Assembly: GCF_029227915.1 (NCBI RefSeq) | Contig: NC_079876.1 | Location: 26,573,828 to 26,637,827 of the forward strand | Source: Hydractinia symbiolongicarpus | Taxonomy: Eukaryota; Cnidaria; Hydrozoa; Anthoathecata; Hydractiniidae | DNA length: 64,000 bases | Reading direction: 5' to 3' | Notes under the pieces: model-generated | What the model was told of the DNA's origin: nothing | The model's database searches: none | What the model saw: the letters and a program-made list of their open reading frames with translations, nothing else | Translations under genes and position numbers: made by a program | Shown: positions 34,860 to 45,437 of the stretch, piece by piece | Layout: each line of letters begins with the position of its first letter | How positions within the stretch are numbered: the stretch's first letter is position 1

Positions 34860-35621
34860 ATTTTCAACCAAATGATTGTATTCTCGATGATTACATCAAT
34901 AAGATTTCCTGTGAAAAAACATTAAAACTTTTGAATATCCTTATAGAACAAGGATTGGAAAGCAAAAACATTGAAAAAAGTACTCGTGAGCAAGCCGATA
35001 ACCCTGATTGGTTTCACTACAGGAAATACAGATTTACTGCTTCACTTTTTAACAAAATAGGTGACCTAAGTAAAAAACTGAAAAGGCCTTGCCTCATTAA
35101 CACAAGGGATCGCTAAAATGAAAATGGCTTATGGGAAGTTCTACCAGCCAATTGCAATCCAGATGTATGAACGGTATTTTAGAACGACAGAAGCAACAAT
35201 CAATGTGGAGGACTGTGGATTAATAATCGATTCTGCTAATTACATTTTTGGTGCAACACTAGATGAGAAAATTAATCATGGAAATAAATTTTGTATACTG
35301 GAAGTCAAGTGTAGTTAGCATTACAAAGATCTTGATCCAAAAGATATTTGTTTTGTAGCCAAAAACCCATGCATTGTTTACGACAAAGAAAATGATGCTA
35401 TAAAAATTAACAAAACACACACACACTATAATCAAATTCAAATGCAATTGGCTCTATCAACACAAACATGGTGCGATTTTGTTTTATACACCTTTAAAGG
35501 TCTTGTGATTGACCGTGTCTATTTCCATCCAGAATTTTGGAAAAATATTCAATCTGAAGGAGCAAAGTTTTATTTTACAAAAATGTTACCTGAGTTGGTT
35601 GAAAAGTATATGAAGGATTAA
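34860..35621 (+). pseudogene. YqaJ-type nuclease of transposon B, broken
   Basis: From 34931 the frame gives STREQADNPDWFHYRKYRFT (the E..R..S/T region), then, after a stop, a frame from 35118 to 35318 with DEKINHGNKFCILEVKCS. EVKC is the catalytic E-x-K. After a TAG the same frame continues with HYNQIQMQLALSTQTWCDF, the conserved Q-x-Q-x-x-L/C-D-F end of YqaJ, and closes near 35620. Three stops or shifts. The protein is a lambda-exonuclease-like nuclease accompanying the transposase. Confidence 0.8.
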
Positions 35622-35680
35622 ATATTTTACTTCACTGCAAGCACGTATATATAGATATATATAATTGTATGTACATATTT

Positions 35681-37105
35681 TCACGTTATATTTTTTAAAA
35701 TAGGATTCTGAAAATTTGGCATCAATCGACAAACAGTAATAATTTGATTTATGGATCCAATCATGCTGACCGGTGCTACTTGATCAAATATATGGTAACT
35801 TTTTAAACGCTGAATCATTCGTTCCACATGTATTCGCTCTCTTGCAATTTGTTGACTTTTTACAATCTTCTTTGTGGTGAATTGTCCACGTCCTTTTAAA
35901 AAAACTGGTATTATTAAATTTACATTCAATGGATTTAAATATTCTTCAATCGTGAAACCTGTCTGCCATTACACTGTCCCCTTTCTCCCCATAAACCGGG
36001 ATGTAAAAATACACTTTTAATCACAATACTTTTATCTGAAATACTTCCAGGATACGCTGAAGAAATAAAAGTGAAACCACCTCCAGGAGCTATTCCAACC
36101 AAAACTTTCACTGTGGTGTGGCTCTTATAATCTGAATACAACATTCTGATGATGAAAAAGGGTTACTATACAGCAAGCTGCACTGAAGTATCTTGTCTAC
36201 AGAGAGGTGGTTGTAAAAACTGGGATACGGCTCCCATAAGAAAGTGCTGAACACAATTTCTTGCTTCTTACAAGCATTAAAGGAATGACGGAACTTCAAC
36301 TTTAAATTCCACACAATCAATTTTCCTTCATTGAACTAGGCATTAGCATTTGTATTTTTTTTTTCTGTCTGGCCAGATGCACATTGATCCCAACTTTAGA
36401 TATATAAAATCAACCCATGTTATGACTGTGTTGCTTATTGTCTCTTCAGAAGAATCGAAAAGGTATAACAGATGCTTAACAGGAAAATTTCTTCATCACT
36501 GTGATCAGGTAACTTTCTAGTGGTGAAAAAATATGTTTACGCCAACGATTTGAATCCCTTTTACTTCTGGGTTGTTAAAGAGAATTACGTTTTCCCCAAT
36601 CTCTCCTGCATCCAGAATTATCAAGACTGACCGAAATAAGGCCAAAGTAGAAAATCCTGTATAGTAGTTGCAGATACTATCACTGCTTAAGCAATGTGCA
36701 ACAAAGTTACATTTAACTGATGATACATGTTTTATTTCCTGATGTAAACTATTAACTGTTTGTTCAAGTTGTTCACACTTAGCTTGTACACTTATTTTTT
36801 ATTTTTTTAAAGAAACCAGTCTTTTACGTGTCCCTCTTGATGGTTTATAAGTCACACTAATGTCAAAGCGCTTCTAGCATAAGCGAGTGCTGTTTGTAAT
36901 GTTAAAACCATCTAGGCCATCCTGTCGTTTAAGAAAAAAGCACCACGATCTCTTTGAAAAAGTATCACGGGGAAAATTGAAAAAACTAACATTATTTCTG
37001 TCTTTCTTCATTTAACACAGAATACTCGTGAGTTGAGCAGCCATAAGCAGCACATTCACGACCTACAGATTTGTTTGCCTTTTTCTTTAGGTTCTCGTCC
37101 GCCAT
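35681..37105 (-). pseudogene. ISL2EU transposase B: THAP and DDE (broken)
   Basis: ATG at 37105 begins a THAP finger (GRECAAYGCSTH, then FFNFPRD). The transposase core is read in shifted frames: YSDYKSHTTVKVLVGIAPGG and SAYPGSISDKSIV at 36144-36000 carry the central DDE_Tnp_4 residues. ARERIHVERMIQRLKSYHIF at 35840-35790 carries the last acidic residue and the basic C-terminal helix. It is the convergent partner of the YqaJ gene 34146-35621. It is diverged from transposase A, so the two elements are different subfamilies or ages. Confidence 0.8.
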
Positions 37106-38780
37106 CTTATTTGTTTATGCAGCCTTAGCCTCGATTTCACGCGGAACAGTTATTGCGCAATCGAATTTATGAATATGAAGTATTCGGTCCATATCTGAGC
37201 AAGCTGTATAAATATCGTATGTCAAAGGAGCCTTGTAAGTAATAATAAGAATACGAGATATAACTATGGAAGGTTAAAAAAGTTACATCACTGACTGTAT
37301 TAGCTACTTTTGTTGAATAAAAATATAAGTAAAACATTAGTTTAGTTTTTTTATACGATGAATGTAAATTATTAGTCATGGCAAACTGCCAAGGCTGGAG
37401 TTTACATAATTCTTTAAATTATCACCCATGTAATGCCATCCTCTGATTTTTTTAACCAGTCAATGAATCCTTGTGGCGAGTAAAAAGCATTGTTCGTTTA
37501 TCAGGATATAATGCTGATGCAAAAATAATCAATAGATCATCGAGGTATGATTTTTATTCATAATGAATTAAATGCATGGTGTTATTTATAATAAATGCTT
37601 TGATAGCATATGCTATATCAACTGCATGGTGTGTCATTTATAATAAACGCTTTGATGGCACATATTATTTGTGTAAAAAGAAAAAAAAAATTCAAAAAGA
37701 TCTCAGGTGATGAAGCAAAAAAGTCTTGATGGCAGTGCAAAATTGGTAGTCAGCTGATTCACGCAAATTCAATATGACTATACGTCGACTTTCGGCAGAA
37801 CCTCCAAAACCATCAGTGTTTAGGCTACTTTTTCATTGAAGTGTAGCCGGTCAGCGAGATGAAGAAGTAACACTGCTACCAACACATCACGCAATGGCGT
37901 TCTTTCACCGCACTTGTGAGGAAAAAATAGTGATATCATACAAATTATTCTGTAATGAGGTGGAACCATATATTATAATACAAAAACCACAATGTGATTT
38001 AAGTTTTACGTGCCAGAACAATAAAGATTTGATTATTAAGAGGAGTATTAATGACAAAGCTATAATAAAAATCCGTTTTTTCAGCAGCAGCACCATCTGA
38101 CCGATGCAAGGGAACAGAGAAGCAACTACAGGATAAAATATTTTACGCAGAAATCGGTAAGAGGACTGCAAATAGTCAAAACATTCTATGTTCCTATTCA
38201 TTCTACTTTGCTAATCGGTGCTACATAGAGCTACATTTTCTAAAGTCCCCCGTAAATGTCATATTTTCGGTGTAAATTTATGAGGCTGTAAACAACCAGG
38301 TTACAAATATCATCAACGAAATAGTTGACTGTTGAAAAGATTCAAATGCCATAAACAATGGAAAACTTTAGCGACCAAATAAAAATAACATTGGTAAACG
38401 CAAATTTTGTTGGATAGCGATTACAAATTTGCATGACAAAATTGATTCCCATTTTATGCGCTTTGGTAAAATCAAACAGAATTTTGAAAAGCCGTTTGTT
38501 TCATATGTTTTTGATGTCGCCAGTGTGGTTATAACAAATTATCTGAGTGATGTATATTTGCGCCAGTTTGCTTGTGCAATGGAGATCAGCTTTGTAATTT
38601 TAAAACCAGGTGTCTGTATGAAAGTTTTCCATCTATTTCCACCGAAAGAATTACCTAAAGAGAGAAACAACTTGCCGCCAAGACACAGAGGATGTAGTTG
38701 TACCGTAAATTAAATTCTATATTAGCATATTGTTTCCGCAAAAATTCTTTAGCTCATTCTTCGATTAATACTTGGCATTT
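37106..38780. other. AT-rich spacer with short unassigned ORFs
   Basis: A direct repeat (TGCATGGTGT.ATTTATAATAAA.GCTTTGAT) occurs at about 37573-37603 and 37623-37654. The ORF at 38429-38713 (94 codons) and that at 37894-38100 match nothing I know and may be chance. Confidence 0.35.
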
Positions 38781-38782
38781 AA

Positions 38783-39235
38783 TAAGAAAATAATTTACAA
38801 AGAGGTGGCAAGCCACCACAATGATGAACTCAACCTGTTAGGTCTTTGGAAATAAGCTAGAGGTTGTACTCCTCTAGAGAAAATGCCTCTAAAAGCACAA
38901 TTCTCCCTTTTACAAGTATTTAATTAAAAAATAAAAAAAAATAAAAAGGACACAACACATTTGAAAAGATGAACAGAACTTTAACCAAGGGCAGGTAGGT
39001 TTCGACCCATATTTCTGAACCTAAGTACCCTGGATGTCTAGCTGGGTCACCTGGAAGAGGTCCACGGACGGTCATCAGCAGAAACTAGACATCCTATCTT
39101 CCTAAAGTAAACTTTGACCACTTTCTGTTCAACTGTGCTATTCTTTTTTTTAACTCGGGTAATAAGTGGAGTCGTTACTCTCCAAAGACAAGATCATGTG
39201 TGATCAAACCCCCCTGCTAATATTTTTTTCTTTTT
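38783..39235 (-). repeat. RT-USP 3' UTR copy, GGTGGCAAGCCACC subtype
   Basis: Nearly identical in its first 200 bp to 40645-40850. It ends at GGTAATAAGTGGAGTCGTTAC...CAAACCCCCCTGCT, which in other copies directly borders the USP stop codon. The GGTGGCAAGCCACC palindrome near the 3' end marks this subtype. Confidence 0.8.
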
Positions 39236-39542
39236 TCCCAAGCTCCAAATTTAAAAGATCCTAAAATTAGTGCAATTAAAGTAATATTCTTTCTGACGCG
39301 CCTAATTAGGCACAAATACAAAACTTCAGCACTTTTAGCCTGTTAGTATACTAAGAGAATAGGAGTAACTACATCGAAATGCAGATATAACTAGCCATTT
39401 AGACAGCTGATAATGTCTACAATTTTATATCCAGACTGTCGTTGCGCCAGTTATAACTTAATCATAAGTTGAAATTAAATATAGCTTACCATACAATTGT
39501 TATATAAAGCCTGCAAATTTTTTAAACCATTTTGGAAACGAA

Positions 39543-40019
39543 ATGGATAACCGTGTTGCATTTTTTGATTCAGAAAACGAGAAACAAAAACCAAGGCAAG
39601 GGTCTTGTAAGTTGGAATTAGAAGTTGACTATCCTGTTGAAGGTTGTAAAAAATTAATGTCATGGGGCAAACACAGCCGTTTAAAAAAATACAACTTCTT
39701 AAAATCCATAAAAATGAAAAAGCAGCTAAAGGTCTGTAACTGACTTATATGTTATTCAAGTAATAATCAAAAATTAAATAAATTTCTTAAAGCTGAATAA
39801 ATGGTTTTTAAAGAATTTTTCTTTTCTAGTCCTTTTCATTTGAAACCTCTTTTGGTAAATAAAACGTTGTTGTGTCCTTTTTCAGATCATGACAATGTAA
39901 ACAGAGAAAACAAATCAGTTAGGTGTAAAGATTTGGCAGGCTGGTCTTCTTACAAAAGTTATACTAATGGGGTAAGAATGAAAGTTACAAAGTGCACGCA
40001 CAATGATAAACTCGACTAG
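39543..40019 (+). other. Two short exon-like ORFs, unassigned
   Basis: ORFs 39543-39743 and 39801-40019 are on one strand and about 60 bp apart. The second contains NRENKSVRCKDLAGWSSYKS. No family recognised. They could be host exons or relics. Confidence 0.25.
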
Positions 40020-40160
40020 TTAGTCTCCAAATTTAAATTTAAGAGGTTTTCCTCCTGCTCATATAAAAAGCACACAATTCTTCCTTTTTTCAAGGAGATA
40101 ATTAGGGTAATAAGTGGTTTCGTTACACCCAAAGACAAGCTGAAAGCAAACCCTTGCTAG
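39972..40160 (-). repeat. RT-USP 3' UTR copy, internally deleted
   Basis: Shows the GTGCACGCACAATGATAAACTCGAC end and the ACACAATTCTTCC...TTTCAAGGAGATAATT block, joined directly to GGGTAATAAGTGG..TCGTTAC. The middle of the UTR is missing. Confidence 0.7.
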
Positions 40161-40644
40161 GCTTCTTTTAAGTTACCAGAGAAGAGTGAGCTGAACTCTT
40201 TACCCTCTGGGTATTAATGGTAAACTGGTTCGAATGAACTAGCTGGGGTAATACAAAACCGCCCAGATTTACGTTTTCCTCCGCAATGACCCTGGAAGTA
40301 CATGTTTTATAAACGTAATGATAAATGCAAAGAAAGAAAGAAAAAGCGGATCAACAGCGAACGTAACAAAGAATATAACATGAATTGTTGGTGAGGATAG
40401 GTGGAGAGCATTTGCAAACTGTTCTATTGTTGCAGTGGTACCGAGAATTTGTGGCAGGATCCTCAACATAAGCCCAATAATGACCAGCGGTCAACGTAGA
40501 GTCGTGACCCTTCAAAGATAGTCAAACCTGGTAATCAAACCCTCTTGCTGGAGTTATTTTTATTTGATTTTTTTTATTTTTGGCTGGGGTAATAAGTGGA
40601 GATGTCACTCTCCAAAGAAAAGACTGAGTGTAGTCAAGAGAAAA

Positions 40645-41150
40645 AGGAAAATAATTTACAAAGAGGTGGCAAGCCACCGCAATGATGAACTCAACCTGTT
40701 AGGTCTTTGGAAATAAGCTAGAGGTTGTACTCCTCTAGAGAAAATGCCTCTAAAAGCACAATTCTCCATTTTTACAAGGAATTAATTAAAAAAAATATAA
40801 AAAAAATAAAAAGGACACAACACATTCGAAAAGATGATCAGAACTTTAACCAAGGGCAGGTAGGTTTCGACCCATATTTCTGAACCTACGAAGAGGTCTG
40901 CGGACGGTCATCAGCAGAAACTAAACATCCCTATCTTCCTAAAATTAACTTTTTTATTTTTTTATTTTTAATTTTTTTTTAACTGGGGTAATAAGTGAAG
41001 TCGTCACTGTCCAAAGACAAGTCCTAGTATGATCAAACCCCCTTGCTAACTTAATTTTTATTTGATTTTGTTTTATTTTTGACTGGGGTAATAAGTGGAG
41101 TCGTCACTCTCCAAAGACAAGACTGAGTGTAGTCAAGCCCCCTTGCTGAA
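40645..41150 (-). repeat. RT-USP 3' UTR attached to a USP ORF
   Basis: Runs from ATAATTTACAAAGAGGTGGC to CCCCCTTGCTG at 41150, directly abutting the end of the minus-strand USP ORF (stop at 41160). It includes two tandem units of the CTGGGGTAATAAGTG.AGTCGTCACT block; a third lies at 40573-40645. Because it follows USP in sense, it identifies the scattered repeat as the 3' UTR of the USP-bearing element. Confidence 0.8.
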
Positions 41151-42066
41151 TCATTCTGGTTAAAATATTCTTATCTCAGCTCTTCTAAAAAAAAAAACAT
41201 ATGACTCGTGACTGTTAATAAGGCGGTCATCACAGAAAATTACTGCTCTATCGTTGCAATGTATCCACCTGTGTACCATTTGGTCGAAGGCTATGGTTGT
41301 GTAGTGACCATTATTTAAGTTGCCGCAATGGTTGATAATAGCCCTTAATTGAAAATTTTTACGAAATTTCACTTTTCCATCTACGGTTAAAGGTATGGAA
41401 AGGGTACCAGGGTAAGCAGTAATACATGAGGCAATTTTTGACACAAGGCCGTTGGCGCTGGCACAACGTTTTAGCTGTAAAATGAGATGGGAACCGCACA
41501 ACACTACTTCTTTTTCAACTAGAGCAGTTTGATGAGCGTTGCAAACATGGCAGAAGTAGGCATTGGTGTCTGACAACTCCTCGCTTTCGAAGAAATTATC
41601 TAAGGAAGATTGTAACATAGGGTGCAGAGAAAGTTAGATGCATGGTGCTATAACTTCTGAGGAGCTGGTAATATGACATGAATTGCAAGTGGTTGATGTC
41701 TTGATGCCAATACTAAAAAGACTTCCAAGAAATGGAAAGTGTAATGACAGACCAGGTAGGAGATATTCAAGAACCTGGGGGACGTCGTGCTGAGCAAAGA
41801 TAGCTGAGATATGATGTTTCATAGCACGCAAAAAATGGGAGGGATCAACTGGACTTCTAGAAACAGCCAAACTTTGAAGAACACCTACAAATGCTTCGCT
41901 TAACTTTGAGGTTGTTTTGCTGACAGAAATGGCTTCTTTAACTTTTGGAAGGTTATAAAAACATTGTAAGATGGAGTTTGCATAACATGTGTTTCCCAAG
42001 TTTTTTAGACCGCTATTCCTAAAATCAGGGTTAGATGGCACTTGCTGACTCATTCTGGTTAAAATA
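41141..42066. repeat. 26-bp direct repeats flanking the USP ORF
   Basis: CTTGCTGA.TCATTCTGGTTAAAATAT occurs at about 41143-41167 and again at 42042-42066 with one difference. One copy covers the USP start codon (reverse strand), the other follows its stop. This may be a target duplication, a repeat left by recombination between tandem copies, or a template jump. Confidence 0.65.
41160..42053 (-). pseudogene. Ubiquitin-specific protease (C19), one stop codon
   Basis: Starts at 42053 (ATG; MSQQVPSNP). The Cys box is LKNLGNTCYANSILQCF (catalytic Cys about residue 23). A QQDVPQ-like helix (AQHDVPQVLEYLLPGL) follows, then the zinc-binding pairs CNSC and CHVC, the LQLKRCA strand, and the His box NNGHYTTIA with HCNDRAV (catalytic His, downstream Asp). 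The only damage seen is one TAA at 41634-41636 where CAA would fit. At about 297 residues it is a minimal USP catalytic core, fused to nothing here because the copy is cut at its 5' end. USP enzymes remove ubiquitin from proteins. Two other copies in the window place this domain downstream of reverse transcriptase and endonuclease parts, so this is part of a retrotransposon rather than a host gene. Confidence 0.9.
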
Positions 42067-42080
42067 TACTAACTAATATA

Positions 42081-42600
42081 CTATACTTGATAATGGCAAC
42101 ATCTTTGGTCCTGGAAGATTAAGCTGGTTTCTTTCCAAAGCACTCTAAAATGCGCTACATCTGTATACACCACCATCACTGATGCGACCTTGGCAACCAA
42201 CATCAACGAATATGAATTTGTAATCATAAACTGCAAGTGCCAATAAGTGCCTATAGAAAAAAAACCTTTGTAGTTAAAAAAAATCTGATCCACTGTCAGC
42301 TGGATGAATAATAGCAACATGCTTGCTGTCAGCTGCGCCAAAGCAATTTGGAAACTGCCAGCGTCGCCTTGTTTCATGTTCGTACTCTTCCCACTGTTCT
42401 CCTGTACTTGGAACTTTAACGTAGATTTCTCTCAACGTGTTATATATCTCTGCACAAACAACAGGTATAAACTGTGAAATAGTAGTTTTATGAATCCGAA
42501 ATTGATATATTAGGCTTTCACGCGACTCGCCAGTGGCCAAGAAACAAAGAGCAATAGCTATTATTTCTTCAGGGGAAATTGGCGTTCACATCATTGTTGC
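42081..42600 (-). pseudogene. PIF/Harbinger transposase, N-terminal half
   Basis: From about 42600 leftward. LATGESRESLIYQFRIHKTTIS is the HTH region of Harbinger transposases, followed by FPNCFGAADSKHVAI (first catalytic Asp, usually GAIDGKH) and GSDFFNYKG (the S-x-F-Y-N-Y-K-G motif). After a shift near 42290 only a blurred continuation to 42081 remains. The DDE second half is absent here. It is directly followed by the USP ORF on the same strand. Confidence 0.8.
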
Positions 42601-43512
42601 TTGCTTGACCAACTTGGCCCAACCAATTCCACAAGTTTCTAGAAGAGGGTGGAAATGTCTGCTAGTTATAGCATAGATAGAATTATAGCATAGCGATTTT
42701 ATCTCATTTTACCTCCCTGCAGGGAACATTTTTTCCTCCCCTTGAAACACACAATGTAACTTCGTTCCCAGGGTCCTCCAAGAGCCACACATCCCTGGGC
42801 TCTAGGTTGCCCAACTACACGCATACCCATAATAGAACAGAGGAACATGGATTTGAGGTTCAAAAAAGAAGTACTATGCATCTGAAAGCTGTAGTATTCA
42901 TTGTGCGCTTTTAACGAGGCTTTTTTGTTTTACTATTTTTTATAACGCTATTACAAGTAGCAATGATAGTAATAATGAGAAAAGCCGCTTCTTCCTCAAA
43001 GTTATCCATAGTTGCACTCTGACTGTAATAATCGCCCTTGTATATGTTTGAGAAATAACGAAAGAATATGAAATTAGTAGGCAGGTTTTACAATATTCTT
43101 TTAATATTTTTACGTGTATTTACCAAAAAAGTACCAGAAGAATATTGAAACAATATTTAAAAGTGAATATTCCTTGTGAATTTTCTTCTGTGTATATCGG
43201 TCTTATGGTCTCTAGTGCATTATTTATTCGGGGTTATGTTTAACAAAATCGTGTAGCAAACTTGTCGTTCATTAGCCAGGAGAGGTTGCGAAACATTTCG
43301 TAACTTGTAAGCAAATTTCAAACAGCTCTGTTACAGCCAAACACCAAGGAGCAGGGTCGGATCCAGGTTTTTTATGTAACTAAGCAAAAAAATTTTTTGG
43401 GAGATTACCGCCCAGAATGGGCGTTAAAATACGCCGAATGGGCGGACCTAATAGTAACAAAATTTATCACCTTGTTAAGGCTTTTTCCAGCGTTAAAATA
43501 TACAATAAGTAA
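42601..43512. other. Spacer with short repeats between Harbinger and RT-USP element
   Basis: No gene. The reverse complement of 42725-42815 (GCCCAGGGATGTGTGGCTC, CCTGGGAACGAAGTTACA) looks like a SINE or MITE edge. CAGGGTCGGATCCAGG at 43353-43368 resembles the hAT end at 5650, but no matching second end was found. GGGAGATTACCGCCCAGAATGGGCG near 43410 is a small palindrome. Confidence 0.4.
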
Positions 43513-43746
43513 CAATTAGGTAATCTGGATGGGTTATCATCCACTCCACCTCTTTTGAAATCGTTTCCAGTTTCTCTCTTTAAATATGAAGATTTTATGA
43601 AAGTTCTTGTCACTCCGCGAAATGACTCTTCCCCAGGTATCAATGGGATACCTTATAAAGTTTATAAAAAATGTAATAAAGTAAATACTGTTTTGTTTAA
43701 TGTTTTTAAGTCTTGTTTCAAAAATTGTGTTGTCCCTATTCAATGG
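43513..43746 (+). pseudogene. RT-REL-USP polyprotein, segment 1 (RT N-terminus)
   Basis: The frame is open from 43513. SLFKYEDFMKVLVTPRNDSS is followed by PGINGIPYKVYKKC, the conserved A-P-G-x-N-G-I-P-Y-K-V-Y start of the RT fingers in R2-like elements, and NCVVPIQW. It ends at the AATGG duplication where gypsy A entered; the next codon lies at 48955. Confidence 0.85.
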
Positions 43747-43854
43747 TGTATATTCGTTGATAACTGAATGTTATTCTCTGACCTAACATACTAAGATAAA
43801 ATACAAATCGGATCGGGTTAACTATTGGATAAATATAAACGGGATACATATACA
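43747..43854 (-). repeat. Gypsy A 3' LTR
   Basis: Starts TGTATATTCG and ends TACATATACA. Paired with 48842-48949. Confidence 0.93.
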
Positions 43855-43869
43855 CGTCCCTTCCTACTG

Positions 43870-43898
43870 TTTTTTTTTTTTTTTTTTTTTTTTTTTTT
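43870..43898. repeat. Poly(T) run inside gypsy A
   Basis: About 29 consecutive T, i.e. poly(A) on the element's coding strand, just upstream of its polypurine tract and 3' LTR. Confidence 0.9.
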
Positions 43899-44149
43899 GT
43901 CCTAGGAAAAATAAAAGAAACAAGTGAAGGAAAATATATAAATCCTTCATTCCTATTTCATAATAAAATCGTTGTATCGAGACGGTAACCGTCTCTCGTG
44001 TTGAGCGTCTTGGTAAGGGAGCAGGTGGAGGAGTTGATCCCTGCTCAGTTGAATGTTCATTGCTTTCATCGTTATTTGTGTCTGTTGTGTTCATTATTTC
44101 TTCCTGCTGTTCTTGTATATGTGGGGGAACAATCGTGTGTTCACCATTT

Positions 44150-45283
44150 TTAGTTTCTTTGACATTCAAAATCGGGAATAAGAACATCTTTGGTGCATTC
44201 TTGTGGAATTTTGCGAAGGAACCGGCGGTTTCTTAATGTTAACCTCCGGCTTCCATCCATAATAACCCTGTATTGTTTGTGAGGTAATGCTTCAGCAATG
44301 CAGCCAGTCTTGTCCCATTTATTGGGATGGTTGCTGTGTTGGTTTTGGATCGCGACCGAATCACCGACCTGTAGGGGTTGTAGCGAGTGTCGATCCCCCT
44401 TGTTTGACAGTTCAAATCGACGAGCGTGTGTCATTTCACGTGCGTCAGCAAGGTCAGACCACTCCCTTCTGAAAGTGATTGGTTGTGGTAGATGGTCAGG
44501 GAGGTTTCTTCCAAACAGTAACTCGGCTGGAGAAATTCCCATGTCTGGTGCAGGCGTGTTCCGGTGAAGTAGGAGTGCTTTGGTGACTGCTTCGGTATTG
44601 AGAGAACCAGTTGGACTGACGTTCGATGTGAGGATGCGTTTCATGGTTTTTACAGCTACCTCGGCTCTTCCGTTACTTTCCGGTAGGTATGCTGACGATA
44701 ATCTGTGACGTATTCCCCAGTTGTTGAGGAACGCGTTGAACTCGTTTGATTCGTATGGCGGACCTCCATCAGATGCAATTTCTTCTGGAATACCAAAGGT
44801 GCTGAAGTATCGACGCAGAATGTTTTTGACGGTTGCTGCATTCGATGAGGCTCGTAGACAGGCGACTTCGGTCCAACCAGAGAAGCGGTCAGTGTAAATC
44901 AGGTATCTTTGCCCTACCATATTAAAGATGTCCGTGACGGCTAGCTGAAACGGGTAGGACGGTTGAGGTGGCTGTTCGGCTGGTTCTTTCGATTGTGATG
45001 GGGCGGTCTCGTTGCATCTTCGGCAGTTGAGACGTTTGTTTTGAATGTCCGAGTTCATACCTGACCAAAAGAAACGTTGTCTAGCGTTGCTTTTCATTGA
45101 GGAAACTCCTTGGTGACCGACATGGAGCTCATCGAGAAGACGTTGTCGAAGAGATTTCGGTACGAGTGGTATCCCCTTGGAGAAGATTAAATCATTACTG
45201 GTATACAGGCGTTCACGTAGAGACCAGAACTCGCGTAGGTTTGGTGGAACTGATTCTTTATTCGTTGGGAATCCCTCTGGCAA
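44150..45283 (-). CDS. Gypsy A integrase
   Basis: 377 codons. The HHCC zinc domain is seen as HVGHQGVSS...CRRC near residues 54-90. The catalytic core holds VTDIF (first Asp), then IASDGGPPY (second Asp), then LPESNGRAEVAVKTMKR (Glu), the D-D-35-E layout. A C-terminal region with NKWDKTGCIAEALPHKQYRV and RRLTLRNRRFLRK resembles the GPY/F-type tail. It is separated from the RT frame by a shift at about 45290-45430. A further frame at 44187-43864 carries a Pro/Thr-rich tail (PPPAPLPRRSTRE) usual at the end of gypsy pol. Confidence 0.88.
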   Translation of the reverse strand: MPEGFPTNKESVPPNLREFWSLRERLYTSNDLIFSKGIPLVPKSLRQRLLDELHVGHQGVSSMKSNARQRFFWSGMNSDIQNKRLNCRRCNETAPSQSKEPAEQPPQPSYPFQLAVTDIFNMVGQRYLIYTDRFSGWTEVACLRASSNAATVKNILRRYFSTFGIPEEIASDGGPPYESNEFNAFLNNWGIRHRLSSAYLPESNGRAEVAVKTMKRILTSNVSPTGSLNTEAVTKALLLHRNTPAPDMGISPAELLFGRNLPDHLPQPITFRREWSDLADAREMTHARRFELSNKGDRHSLQPLQVGDSVAIQNQHSNHPNKWDKTGCIAEALPHKQYRVIMDGSRRLTLRNRRFLRKIPQECTKDVLIPDFECQRN

Positions 45284-45437
45284 TTTTTGTCCGTTTGTGC
45301 GTGTTTACGGATAGTTTCAAGACGAATAGTGTCAGTGGGTCGTTCGAGGGTAATTTCCTCTTCAATGTAGGCGATATGATTGTTGAGGTCAACAGATGCG
45401 ATGGGTTTCATTCGTGACGTTGCGTCAGACGCAGGAT

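Larger units (their letters stand above)
30040..37105. mobile_element. ISL2EU-type DNA transposon B (outer), nested
   Basis: A plus-strand YqaJ-type gene (SAP-like exon at 30241-30395, then SWIM and YqaJ segments at 34146-35620) converges on a minus-strand THAP transposase (37105-35681). This two-gene layout is that of ISL2EU elements. The YqaJ gene is split by a second element of the same kind (copy A, about 30.6-33.76 kb) and by an RT-USP 3' UTR copy (33763-34030). Terminal repeats were not identified, so the outer limits are only those of the coding parts. Confidence 0.6.

Noticed and set aside
41160-42053. Host USP gene
   Set aside because: Single exon, no host context, followed by the RT-USP 3' UTR; paralogues in the window are fused to retrotransposon sequence.
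43353-43480. Second hAT element from a CAGGGTCGGATCCAGG end
   Set aside because: No matching inverted end or flanking duplication was found nearby.
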